Shown one piece after another: positions 41,753 to 50,402 of a stretch of DNA of 64,000 nucleotides. The stretch is from Bacillota bacterium. GTDB taxonomy: Bacteria; Bacillota; UBA4882; UBA8346. The notes beneath the pieces were generated by a model. It was not told the DNA's origin, did no database searches, and saw nothing but the letters and a program-made list of their open reading frames with translations. The position numbers and the translations under genes were made by a program. Numbering within the stretch: the first letter of the stretch is position 1; every line of letters begins with the position of its first letter. The DNA is taken from the NCBI GenBank assembly GCA_023426245.1, contig JAFABB010000054.1, positions 1-64,000 on the forward strand, written 5' to 3'.

Positions 41753-42502
41753 GTGAATCAGTTCATCTACAGTAAAGAATTAACGTTAATCAGGCCGGAG
41801 GAAACCTTTAAGGCTGGTCTGTGCCTTTGTGATTGTTCAAAATTCGCCCGTTATGAAGAGATCGTTGCTTTTTTACATCCGCAGGAAAAGAAATACTATG
41901 AGACCCTTCGATTTGAAAAACGAATCAAGAGCTACCTCATTGGACGGTTGACCGCTAAAAAAGCTATTGCTTGCTTAATCCGGAATGATAATTTGGCCAC
42001 AATTTCTATTCAGGCGGGAATATTCAATCAACCCGTTGTTTCCTGTCCGGACAGGCAAAATATTCAAGTAAGTATTAGCCATTGTGATAATTTCGGCGCC
42101 GCAATCGCCTTCCTGGAAATTCATCCGATGGCGATCGATGTTGAAAGGATCATCAACGGGGAACATAGCCGAGCTATAGAAAGAGAATCAACCGAATCAG
42201 AAATAAAGCTTATCAAAAGACTGCCTTTTTCTTATGTAGCGATGCTAACGATTTTATGGACAGCTAAAGAAGCATTATCCAAAGTTCTAAAAACCGGAAT
42301 GATGACCTCGTTTAAAATCTTCGAAATCGATCGTATCGAAATCAACTCCGATTATGCACTCTGCTTTTATAAAAATTTTGCCCAGTATAAGACGATTGCC
42401 TTTTTTATCAATGATTATATCTGTTCGATCATTTATCCAATGAAAACAGAACTGAACCTAGATTTTCATTCTCTCAAAAAAAACCTTTCAGAATGCCCGT
42501 AA
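41753..42502 (+). CDS. Sfp-type 4'-phosphopantetheinyl transferase
   Basis: A 249-aa enzyme that moves 4'-phosphopantetheine from CoA to a Ser of carrier proteins. Family motifs occur in order: VSISHCDNFGAAIAF (P1-P2 region), PMAIDVERI (magnesium-binding Asp and Glu) and LTILWTAKEALSKVL (WxxKEAxxK). Length fits the Sfp/Gsp class, not the small AcpS. The GTG start at 41753 has only a close AAGG, so initiation is uncertain. No NRPS, PKS or carrier gene is nearby. It may serve fatty acid synthase or a distant secondary-metabolite cluster. Confidence 0.9.
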   Translation: MNQFIYSKELTLIRPEETFKAGLCLCDCSKFARYEEIVAFLHPQEKKYYETLRFEKRIKSYLIGRLTAKKAIACLIRNDNLATISIQAGIFNQPVVSCPDRQNIQVSISHCDNFGAAIAFLEIHPMAIDVERIINGEHSRAIERESTESEIKLIKRLPFSYVAMLTILWTAKEALSKVLKTGMMTSFKIFEIDRIEINSDYALCFYKNFAQYKTIAFFINDYICSIIYPMKTELNLDFHSLKKNLSECP

Positions 42503-42681
42503 GCAAGTCGACATCCATACCTTTTAAGCGGTATAGGCGGGATTTTCAACCCGGCTTATATCGTTAACTTGACAGCTTCCATCCAAGATGTGAATCAGCA
42601 TGGAGAACCAGTCAATATCCGTTCGTTCTTGATTGAAAAATATGCTATAATGGATAGGGAATCAATCTTGAAGGCAAATCC

Positions 42682-44244
42682 ATGTTGCGAAACAGAAGAA
42701 CCACCCCATATTATGCGAGTGGCATCATCCTTTTCTATTTAATCTTCCATTTTCTAAGTTTAACCGGATTTCCCTTAATGCACTCCGATGAAGCTTGGCT
42801 CAGCGGTTTGTCCCGGCAAATCGCAACAACCGGTAATATCTCATCTACCGAGCCCTTTTTCGATTTAAAGCCCCGCAACCCCCATGCGCTAAAAACCGTC
42901 TTTCACGGTATCCAGATCCTGTTTATTCGAGGGTTTCATTATAGTTTATTCAGTATCCGGCTTGTTTCGTTGCTCTTTGGCTTCCTAACCTTGTTTTTTC
43001 TGTATAAACTGGCACTCCTTATTTTGCCATCCCAAAACTGGGCGCTATTTACCTGTTTATTGGTGGGTATCGACGTCCAATTCTTTTATGCTTCCCACTT
43101 TGGCCGCCAAGAAATCGTTTTATTAGGGATCATGGTCTGGGGATGCTATTATCTAATAAAACACCTCCCCGGCCATTGTATTAACCATGATTTCATCCTA
43201 GGCATTATGACCGGAACAAGCATCGGAATTCATCCCAACGGAGCGATCATTGCCCTTTTGTTTACCATGATTTATGGGTATTATCTGATTTGGAACAAAA
43301 ATTTAAAAATACTCCATTTATGCTGTTTCTGTCTAGCCACGGCTTTTTTTGCGCTACTTTTCATTAAACTCAGTTACTCGTTTGACCCGCAATTTATCCC
43401 CCATTACCTGTCTTATGGGGAGCAACAGTTTAAAGTTCTGCATCCCCTGAGCGAGAAAGCCCATTCTTTGATCCGGTTTTACCAAAATATTTATCTTCAA
43501 AAAACCGGCACCTATTATTGCCCCAATCTCAGGCCGGAGTTTTTCCTTTTTGCCCTGGTTTCCCTATGCTCCCTTTTTGAACTGGGTAAAAACAAAAATT
43601 CACCGGAACCGTCAAAACTATCCTGGATTATATTGGCGATTATCGCCATCAATCTCGGTTTCATTATCATCGGAAGATTCAATACTACCAGCATCGTTTT
43701 TCTGTTCCCGTTTTTCTACTTACTGACCGCCATCATTTTAACGACTCTTCCCGACAAATGGCGGAAGATGCTTTCCGCAATCGTAGTTTTCTTCCTCTTG
43801 TTAAACACCTTGGCAAACGTTATCCCGCCTCTAAAATTCAGCTACTCCGCCTACCTGAAAAAAATTGCGGCCGCTGTCAGTCCAGGGACCCGAGTCCTGG
43901 CGAGTCTCAACACCGAATACTACTTCCAAAACGGTAAACTTCATGATTATCGCAATTTAGCTTATTTGAGAAAGAACAAACTGTCGCTTGGTGACTACAT
44001 CCGCCAAAAGCACATTCAATATATTATTTATCCGGAAGGACTGGACTTCATCTATCAAAAGCGGCCCAAATGGAATGGAGTTTACGGCCAACCTTACTAT
44101 TACCCTGAAATGCAACGATTTTTAAAAAAGCACTGCCGACCGGTATCGCGTTTCTCCGATCCGGCTTATGGAATCGAAATCCCCGCCTATGCGGGGAAAA
44201 AGAATTGGCAGGTAACGGTTTATCAAGTTCTGCCCGATGAGTAA
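42682..44244 (+). CDS. Membrane glycosyltransferase, ArnT/PMT-like (GT-C)
   Basis: A 520-aa protein with about ten to eleven hydrophobic segments and a hydrophilic C-terminal domain. The first extracytoplasmic loop contains PLMHSDEAWLSGLSRQIATT, where the DE pair is the catalytic/metal position of GT-C enzymes (GT39/GT83-type). IRLVSLLFGFLTLFFLYKLA and HFGRQEIVLLGIMVWGCYYL are typical of the family. It would transfer a sugar from a polyprenyl-phosphate carrier to a lipid or protein on the outer face of the inner membrane. GAAGG lies seven bases before the ATG. It converges with, and overlaps by 22 bp, the ABC ATPase gene. Confidence 0.82.
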   Translation: MLRNRRTTPYYASGIILFYLIFHFLSLTGFPLMHSDEAWLSGLSRQIATTGNISSTEPFFDLKPRNPHALKTVFHGIQILFIRGFHYSLFSIRLVSLLFGFLTLFFLYKLALLILPSQNWALFTCLLVGIDVQFFYASHFGRQEIVLLGIMVWGCYYLIKHLPGHCINHDFILGIMTGTSIGIHPNGAIIALLFTMIYGYYLIWNKNLKILHLCCFCLATAFFALLFIKLSYSFDPQFIPHYLSYGEQQFKVLHPLSEKAHSLIRFYQNIYLQKTGTYYCPNLRPEFFLFALVSLCSLFELGKNKNSPEPSKLSWIILAIIAINLGFIIIGRFNTTSIVFLFPFFYLLTAIILTTLPDKWRKMLSAIVVFFLLLNTLANVIPPLKFSYSAYLKKIAAAVSPGTRVLASLNTEYYFQNGKLHDYRNLAYLRKNKLSLGDYIRQKHIQYIIYPEGLDFIYQKRPKWNGVYGQPYYYPEMQRFLKKHCRPVSRFSDPAYGIEIPAYAGKKNWQVTVYQVLPDE

Positions 44245-45026
44245 TCCCTTTCGTCGAGGTAATCACCGTCAACTGCATCGAACTTGCTGTAAACTCTTTG
44301 CCACATATCCGCAAACCTTGGATCACCGGGATCCCGCGGTCTTTCAAGAGAGTTGGTGATCATCGCTTTCAGATCATGACTGATTTGGCTTAAGATCAAA
44401 ATCCGATCCGCTAAAATAATTGCCTCTTGAATATCATGGGTGACAAAAATCGCTGTAACACCTGTATCCTTCCACAGCTTTAGCAAAGTCCGCTGTAACA
44501 TCCCCCGGGTTTGAGCATCCAGGCTGCCAAAGGGCTCATCCATTAATAAAACTTCCGGCTGCAAGGCCAATGCTCTGGCTAAAGCAACTTTCTGCTTCAT
44601 TCCTCCGGATAGTTGATAAGGATAATACTCTTCATATCCTTCCAGCATCATCATTGCCAAATACCGCCGGGCGATAGCCTTCCGGTTCCGGTCGGAGCCG
44701 CCGATTTTTTTGATCTTCAAGGGGAAAGTAATGTTCTGAAGCACTGTCTTCCACGGAAAGAGCTGGTTAAAATCTTGAAAAATCATCATCCGCCTGGCGT
44801 CCGGTTTGCTTAAGGGCGCCCCATCCAAAAAAACAGTCCCGGATTCCGGCTCTTCAAACCCGGCAATCATCCGCAGCAATGTCGACTTTCCCGAACCGGA
44901 CGGTCCTACCAGGCAGATAAACTCTCCTTGATGAATCAAAATATTGATCCGCTGCAAAACTTGAATCCGGGAATTGCCGCTTGGGAAAGACTTGGCTAAA
45001 TCTCTCAGCTCCAATTTACAATTCAT
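44223..45026 (-). CDS. ABC ATPase, SsuB/TauB type
   Basis: A 267-aa nucleotide-binding subunit. Walker A is GPSGSGKSTLLRMIAGFEEP, the Q loop lies in MMIFQDFNQLFPWKTVLQNI, the signature is LSGGMKQKVALARALALQPE and Walker B is VLLMDEPFGSLDAQTR with the switch His in IFVTHDIQEA. These match the nitrate/sulfonate/taurine (and pyrimidine-precursor) importer group. GGAG precedes the ATG by six bases. Last gene of a binding protein-permease-ATPase operon, 100 bp after the permease. Confidence 0.95.
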   Translation of the reverse strand: MNCKLELRDLAKSFPSGNSRIQVLQRINILIHQGEFICLVGPSGSGKSTLLRMIAGFEEPESGTVFLDGAPLSKPDARRMMIFQDFNQLFPWKTVLQNITFPLKIKKIGGSDRNRKAIARRYLAMMMLEGYEEYYPYQLSGGMKQKVALARALALQPEVLLMDEPFGSLDAQTRGMLQRTLLKLWKDTGVTAIFVTHDIQEAIILADRILILSQISHDLKAMITNSLERPRDPGDPRFADMWQRVYSKFDAVDGDYLDERDYSSGRT

Positions 45027-45125
45027 GACATGCTCCTCAATTGAACCATGCTCCTTATTTTACTTTGTCAAAATCCGGGCAAAAAAATTCCCAGGTTCAA
45101 TAGTTAATTACTCAATGATCGAAAA

Positions 45126-45911
45126 TTAAAGGCCGATTCCCCATTTTTTCACCGTCAGTGCTTCAATTTTATGAAAGAGAATATCTTCGACCAAAATACC
45201 GATGATTACAATTACGATAATTCCGGCGTAAATCCCGGCCGAATCCATGAATACCCGTTTTTTAAAAATATACCATCCCAGCCCGCCTTCACCTCCGGCG
45301 GCTCCAAAAATCATTTCCGCGCTGATCAAAGCGCGCCAAGCCCTAGCCCAGCCAATCTTTAAACCGGCCAGCAAATACGGCAATGCGGCGGGAATCATAA
45401 TCCTGGTTGCGCTTTGGACCGGACTTAACTCCAGGTTTCGCCCAAATTCCCGGTAAACTTTGGGAATCGACCGGAACCCCGCCAATAAATTAAGAATCAC
45501 CGGCCAAATCACCGAATGAATGATGATAAAAACAATGGCGTTGGCGCCGGTGCCCATCCAAAGAATGATGATTGGCAATAAAGCGATCCCCGGAAGCGGA
45601 TGAGCGACAACGGTAAGCGTATCCATCAATGACTGAAAAATTTTGCAGGACATGCTCAAAACTGAAAACAATAAAGCGCCCCCAAAGCCAATCACTAAAC
45701 CTTCGAAAATCAGCAGCATAGACAAACTTGTAGCCCGAATCATTTCTCCACTTTGAAGCGAATTCACCAAGGAAACCATGATTTCCGGCAACGGGGGAAG
45801 CAATGCCGGATTAACCCATCCTGAACTGGCGATTGCTTGCCAAATGAATCCAAACACCAAAATCCAGATGATCCTTTGAAACAGTTTGCTCTCCCAAAGC
45901 TTACCTTTCAT
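45126..45911 (-). CDS. ABC permease, SsuC/TauC type
   Basis: A 261-aa inner-membrane subunit with about six hydrophobic segments. The EAA-like loop is EFGRNLELSPVQSATRIMIP, then AALPYLLAGLKIGWARAWRA, the standard SsuC/NrtB pattern. The C-terminal ILVEDILFHKIEALTVKKWG is also typical. It overlaps the binding protein gene by 11 bp. Ligand unknown: sulfonate, nitrate or a pyrimidine are all served by this family. Confidence 0.94.
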   Translation of the reverse strand: MKGKLWESKLFQRIIWILVFGFIWQAIASSGWVNPALLPPLPEIMVSLVNSLQSGEMIRATSLSMLLIFEGLVIGFGGALLFSVLSMSCKIFQSLMDTLTVVAHPLPGIALLPIIILWMGTGANAIVFIIIHSVIWPVILNLLAGFRSIPKVYREFGRNLELSPVQSATRIMIPAALPYLLAGLKIGWARAWRALISAEMIFGAAGGEGGLGWYIFKKRVFMDSAGIYAGIIVIVIIGILVEDILFHKIEALTVKKWGIGL

Positions 45912-46875
45912 AGCGCGCGTTTTCCCATAAAATTTCCGACATTTTCCGGGGCGTCTGATGGATATAGCCCGAACGCTTTAAAAAAGCGGCAAATTTTTCA
46001 ACTCCTTTGATGGTTGCCGTATATCGCATTCCTTTCTGATTGAAATAGGATAATAATTCCGCTTGGGAAATTTTATATTCGCTACTGAGGAGAGTTGCAG
46101 TTTTGCTGGGATTCTCCTGAACAAAGCGAATTGCTTCTTGTAGGGCTCTAAGAAAGGCCCGATAGGCCCTGGGGTTTTGATCATGAAATTTCTCGGTGGT
46201 AACGCCGACAATAAAAGTAAACGCTCCCCCAAAGGCGGTGGTGCCGTCGAGTATCTGATGCATTTCCGGATTTTCCAATTCTTTATTCAAATAAGGCGGC
46301 GCAGTGAAATGGGCGGTAATTTCCTTCTTGACGAGCAAAGCGTTCATCCCGTCCGGATGGGCCAGGGTGACCAACAGGTTATCAAGCTTTTTGGCATCCC
46401 CAAACTCCCGTTCACTGGCCATGGCTAACAGAATATGTTGGATGCTTCCCGGTTGCGGCAGGGCGATGCGGTCATTTCTGGTAATATCGCCAAGGGAGCG
46501 GATTCCCTTTTTCCAAGTTACCAGTCCTACCGGACTTTCCGATAAACCGCTGGCGATCTTCCACTTCATTCCCTTGTCCCATCCGATCAAAAACGGCGGA
46601 ATCGCCATGAAGCCGATATCGACTCGATTGGCCAACATTGCTTCACGAATGGTGGCGGTATTACTCAACTGACTCCATTCAATCTTGACGCCGGGCAACC
46701 TCTTCTCCAATAATTTCCGATCTTTCATGATTTGCAACGGGGCATAAGCCAAACCGTATTGCTCGGAGAGGCAAATCTTATTCACCGGTTCCGGCCGATT
46801 GCCAAGGGTGCATTCGGAAACCGTCATCGCTATCAGCATTACCAGAATAGTTCCTGTTAAACGAAATCTCTTCAC
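45901..46875 (-). CDS. ABC substrate-binding protein, SsuA/NMT1-like
   Basis: A 324-aa binding protein. GTG start at 46875 with AGGAGG seven bases upstream. The signal sequence LTGTILVMLIAMTVSECTLG contains VSEC, a lipobox-like site with Glu before the Cys, so lipidation is possible but not canonical. The mature part begins KICLSEQYGLAYAPLQIMKD, the usual NMT1/SsuA opening, and contains LANRVDIGFMAIPPFLIGWD and RNDRIALPQPGSIQHILLAM, the ligand-cleft segments. Hairpins upstream near 46900 and 46950 are not recognised as a riboswitch. Confidence 0.88.
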   Translation of the reverse strand: MKRFRLTGTILVMLIAMTVSECTLGNRPEPVNKICLSEQYGLAYAPLQIMKDRKLLEKRLPGVKIEWSQLSNTATIREAMLANRVDIGFMAIPPFLIGWDKGMKWKIASGLSESPVGLVTWKKGIRSLGDITRNDRIALPQPGSIQHILLAMASEREFGDAKKLDNLLVTLAHPDGMNALLVKKEITAHFTAPPYLNKELENPEMHQILDGTTAFGGAFTFIVGVTTEKFHDQNPRAYRAFLRALQEAIRFVQENPSKTATLLSSEYKISQAELLSYFNQKGMRYTATIKGVEKFAAFLKRSGYIHQTPRKMSEILWENARYER

Positions 46876-46999
46876 CTTAAAACCTCCTGAAATGATCCCC
46901 GGAAGAAATACCGGGATATTCGAGATTATCCTTCACGACCATCCATAGCCTTATTTTAAGGCCCTCATCTGACTAGTACACCTTCGGGAATCGCAACAA

Positions 47000-48244
47000 T
47001 CAATACCCATTGCTAGAAAACCGGATAACCTGATTTTTGCCGAATTCATCATAAATGCTAAGTTCTCTATATGCACCCTCGATCTTTTCTTTTAAGTCCG
47101 CTTGATTACTACCTTCTATAATTAGATAACCTGCTCTTTGAGTGGCATTGGCTATGGGGTGGATCTGATCCCCTACCCGATAATGGTACCTGGCCCGGAC
47201 CACTCCAGGTAACTGATTAATCTTGTCGATATCAGCCAAGGCCCCCACTTTACATGGGTTAGCGAAAAAAAGCTCTACCGATAGGCGTTTCGGATTATGG
47301 AGCAAGTCATGATTTTTCAAATCGAAAACCGCTAATTCTCTTCCCAAACTGGCGTCGATCAACATTCCTAAAATATCAATACCGGTAGCCCGGTGTAAAT
47401 AAATATCCTCATAGGCCCCACCGATCCGGCAAGCTATCTCATTTACTTTAATTCCTGCGGCGCCGATCAGCATTTGAAAATAAATCGGGCCGTTGGCTAT
47501 CTTAAAACTATCCACAATTTGTTTGGATAGCTTTAAAATCTCCTGATAATGCCAATCCAAAAACTTGGACGGCAAATGATGCGCGATGCAAATACCGATA
47601 TGCCGTTGATTCTCAAGTGAAACCCGGTCGACCACTGAAATTAAAAATGTTTCCCCATTCACCACCCAGCCGCTGACCGTAATCTCTTCACTTGGATAAT
47701 ACTCTTCGACTAAAATCCGGGATTCCCTGGAATAGCTCAAAACGTCCTTAAAGACTTCCCGAATTTCGGCAATGGATTGCAATTTATATACTCCCCGTTG
47801 CCCCTGGCTGTCAAGGGGTTTAACCACCACCGGAAAACTGATCCCGGCCAGCTCCCGGTCAGAAAAGTTTTTCGGCAACAAACGATATTTAGCAGTAGGA
47901 ATGCCGGCCTCCTGAAATTTTTCTTTCATTATTTCTTTATGGGTGACCGCCTTGGCTGTGGCCACATCGAGAAATGCCGGAAGTTTTAACTTTTGCGCCA
48001 CCTCGGCCGCAGTATATACCGGTTGGTCGGTCCCCAGGGTCATGATTCCGTCAACCCCATATTTTTGCGCAATCCCGACGTTCCCCTCCACATCAAAGGT
48101 GCTGACCTGCTCATGGAAATCGGCAATGGCTTTACCGGGGGGATCCGGGTAATAGTCGGAGACGATCACCGTATGGCCTTGTTCCTTGGCTCTTGCAATG
48201 GCATTGAACTGAGCGTTGCCCGCTCCTAAAATCAATAGTTTCAT
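47000..48244 (-). CDS. ATP-grasp family ligase
   Basis: A 414-aa enzyme of the carbamoyl-phosphate-synthase-like ATP-grasp group. Start: MKLLILGAGNAQFNAIARAK is the preATP-grasp Rossmann segment. ATP-binding elements are FPVVVKPLDSQGQRGVYKLQ (Lys and Gly-rich loop), RILVEEYYPSEEITVSGWVV and IKVNEIACRIGGAYEDIYLH, the magnesium-binding Glu/Asn region. These enzymes join a carboxylate and an amine through an acyl phosphate. Behind an aminotransferase and a glycosyltransferase, it may attach an amino acid or acyl group to an amino sugar. AAGGAA lies nine bases before the ATG. Confidence 0.85.
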   Translation of the reverse strand: MKLLILGAGNAQFNAIARAKEQGHTVIVSDYYPDPPGKAIADFHEQVSTFDVEGNVGIAQKYGVDGIMTLGTDQPVYTAAEVAQKLKLPAFLDVATAKAVTHKEIMKEKFQEAGIPTAKYRLLPKNFSDRELAGISFPVVVKPLDSQGQRGVYKLQSIAEIREVFKDVLSYSRESRILVEEYYPSEEITVSGWVVNGETFLISVVDRVSLENQRHIGICIAHHLPSKFLDWHYQEILKLSKQIVDSFKIANGPIYFQMLIGAAGIKVNEIACRIGGAYEDIYLHRATGIDILGMLIDASLGRELAVFDLKNHDLLHNPKRLSVELFFANPCKVGALADIDKINQLPGVVRARYHYRVGDQIHPIANATQRAGYLIIEGSNQADLKEKIEGAYRELSIYDEFGKNQVIRFSSNGY

Positions 48245-48268
48245 GATGAAATTCCTTTAGATTATAGA

Positions 48269-49006
48269 TTAGAAATGAATCTCCCTGATCTCAAACTGAG
48301 GTCGCTCATCCTTTGGCAGATACTCCGCAATCCTTGAATAATTCATTAACAATTTAACCCAAAGGCGGAACAACTTGCGGAAACCATAGTTTGAACCACC
48401 GTATCTCCTTGGCTCATGACAGACGACAACATTGGCGGTGTGGGTGGTAGCCTTAAAAATTAGCGGAGCGAGATAGATGAAAGACCTCTTTACTTGTGTG
48501 AGTTCCATCACCACGGTCCGTTTTAAAGCCCTAAAGCTGCTTACTTTGAAGTTTCGGGTTTTTCGGGAAATGAGGGTCAACAAACAATCGGTCATGACAG
48601 TGCCCAGATTCCTGTAAAATGAATGTTTCTTAGCAGCAGGAATTCCGAAAACAACATCGTAACCCGCTTCGATCTTTTCAATCAGAAGAGGGATCTCCTC
48701 CGGAGGATGCTGCAAATCATCGTCCAGGGTAATCACAACTTCGCCGGCAACGTAATGGAAGCCGCTGAGTAAAGCATTTTGTTGCCCAAAATTACGTCCA
48801 AGCCGGATCAGCTTTACTTTCGGATCACCAGAGTGAAGTGCCTGCATCTTCAAAAAGCTCCCATCCCGGCTGGCATCATCTACCATGATGATTTCATAAT
48901 TTTCGCCCGCTATCTTTTTTAAAACCACACTAAGTCTCCGATACAATTCTCCCAGGGACTTTTCGCTGTTAAAAACGGGGATGACTACCGATAAGTAAGT
49001 TGTCAT
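48269..49006 (-). CDS. GT2 glycosyltransferase, DPM1/GtrB-like
   Basis: A 245-aa GT-A fold enzyme. It starts LSVVIPVFNSEKSLGELYRR, has the nucleotide-sugar Asp in IIMVDDASRDGSFLKMQALH, the DxD-like VVITLDDDLQHPPEEIPLLI and the QR-like acceptor segment near RNFKVSSFRALKR. No C-terminal TM pair, unlike GtrB, so it is a soluble or peripheral form. Such enzymes load a sugar onto undecaprenyl phosphate, which could feed the GT-C enzyme at 42682. It starts nine bases after the aminotransferase stop with AGAGG upstream. Confidence 0.93.
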   Translation of the reverse strand: MTTYLSVVIPVFNSEKSLGELYRRLSVVLKKIAGENYEIIMVDDASRDGSFLKMQALHSGDPKVKLIRLGRNFGQQNALLSGFHYVAGEVVITLDDDLQHPPEEIPLLIEKIEAGYDVVFGIPAAKKHSFYRNLGTVMTDCLLTLISRKTRNFKVSSFRALKRTVVMELTQVKRSFIYLAPLIFKATTHTANVVVCHEPRRYGGSNYGFRKLFRLWVKLLMNYSRIAEYLPKDERPQFEIREIHF

Positions 49007-49014
49007 TCTGACCT

Positions 49015-50166
49015 CTACAGGCTTTCCAAAATATTGACCAATTTTTCCATTACATATTCGACTTCAGCCGCGGTCATTCCTGTAAACATCGGTAACCTTA
49101 ACAACCTCCGGCTATACTCCTCTGTTAGCGGAAGGTCATCCGGGGCATACCCCAAACGCCTTCCCATCGGAGAACTATGGAGGGGAACATAATGAAAAGC
49201 GGTCTTTATTCCATGACTGCTTAAATTCTCTTTTACCCTGTCACGAATCACTTCAGTGCCAAAAACAATATAAAACAAATGATAATTCGAGCAACAATCT
49301 GCGGGAATCGTGGTCATCGATATTTTCCCACTCCGGACAAAGGGTAAAAGATAATTTGAATATGTCTCATGGATCAATTTCCGTTTGGCGGTAATCCGGT
49401 CGATCTCCTGTAACTGGCCGTAAAGAAAAGCCATCAGGATTTCCGACGGCCCATAACTCGATCCCCAGTCTACCCAGGTATATTTATCGACCTCTCCCTT
49501 GAGAAAGCGACTCCGGTTCGTGCCTTTTTGAATCAGAATCTCAGCCCGTTCCATCAATGCCGGATTCCGTTCATTGATCAGAATGGCTCCCCCCTCGCCG
49601 CAGGTGAAATTTTTCGTTCCGTGAAAACTGTAGCAACCGATTTGCCCCCAAGTCCCGAGATACTTTCCTTGGTAGGAGGCATTTACAGCCTGAGCCGCAT
49701 CTTCAATCACCCGGATCTTCCGGAAATCAGCCAAAGCCATGATCCGCTCCATCTCACAACCGATACCGCCGTAATGAACCGGAATAATCGCTTTGGTGTT
49801 ATCGGTAATTTTTCTTTCAATGTCATCGGGATCAATATTGTATGTTTCGGGCTTAATCTCGGTGAAGACGGGTCTGGCGCCGCGTAATAATATCGCATTG
49901 GCAGTGGACGGGAAAGTAAAAGAAGGCATAATCACTTCGTCGCCAGACTTTAAGCCAACCAATAACGCGGCCATTTCCAGCGCATCCGTGGCCGATGCGG
50001 TCATTAATACTTTCGGCGCTTCAAATTTCCGGGCGATCAATTCCTTTACTTTTTGGGAATAGGGACCTTCGTCGGCGATTTGCCCGTTTTGGATTGCCTC
50101 CGCGATATAGGACAATTCGGAGCCGACAACATATGGCTCGTAAAAAGGGATCTTCAAATCGTACAC
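49015..50166 (-). CDS. DegT/DnrJ/EryC1-family sugar aminotransferase
   Basis: A 383-aa PLP enzyme similar to WecE (dTDP-4-amino-4,6-dideoxygalactose transaminase). IPFYEPYVVGSELSYIAEAI is the N terminus; MTASATDALEMAALLVGLKS binds the PLP phosphate; RVIEDAAQAVNASYQGKYLG has the PLP ring Asp; and GCYSFHGTKNFTCGEGGAIL carries the Schiff-base Lys. It makes a nucleotide-activated 4-amino sugar. GTG start at 50166, with GGAAA only. First gene of a cassette with GT2 and ATP-grasp, likely decorating a surface glycan. No dTDP-sugar synthesis genes are nearby. Confidence 0.93.
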   Translation of the reverse strand: MYDLKIPFYEPYVVGSELSYIAEAIQNGQIADEGPYSQKVKELIARKFEAPKVLMTASATDALEMAALLVGLKSGDEVIMPSFTFPSTANAILLRGARPVFTEIKPETYNIDPDDIERKITDNTKAIIPVHYGGIGCEMERIMALADFRKIRVIEDAAQAVNASYQGKYLGTWGQIGCYSFHGTKNFTCGEGGAILINERNPALMERAEILIQKGTNRSRFLKGEVDKYTWVDWGSSYGPSEILMAFLYGQLQEIDRITAKRKLIHETYSNYLLPFVRSGKISMTTIPADCCSNYHLFYIVFGTEVIRDRVKENLSSHGIKTAFHYVPLHSSPMGRRLGYAPDDLPLTEEYSRRLLRLPMFTGMTAAEVEYVMEKLVNILESL

Positions 50167-50241
50167 CGCTTTCCATCTTTCTGGATTTTTGGGGGATTGA
50201 ATTTGAAAGAAAAGGGCTGTCGCTGGAAGAATTTTATCGGA

Positions 50242-50297
50242 GAGATATACAATATATAAGTATTTGCTGTATTCATCGGAGCAATATTGTATATCTC
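50242..50297. repeat. Palindromic element, copy 2
   Basis: GAGATATACAATAT (50242-50255) and its exact complement (50284-50297) enclose 28 bp. The ATACAATAT core and size match copies at 25265 and 59944, with GAGATATAC in place of AAGAAATAC. It lies between the aminotransferase promoter region and the end of the rhodanese gene. A small ATCCGAA/TTCGGAT hairpin near 50338 may terminate the rhodanese operon. Confidence 0.7.
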
Positions 50298-50402
50298 ACT
50301 GATTTTAAATACTTTTTCAGGACAGCTCTTTCTGTAATCCGAAGTTCGGATCAAAAGAGGATATTTCCTTATTGCGTGAAAACATCCGGATCCCATTGCG
50401 CT

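Noticed and set aside
46876..46999. Riboswitch (TPP or guanidine type) before the SsuA-like gene
   Set aside because: Two hairpins are present, but none of the conserved core sequences of those riboswitches could be found.
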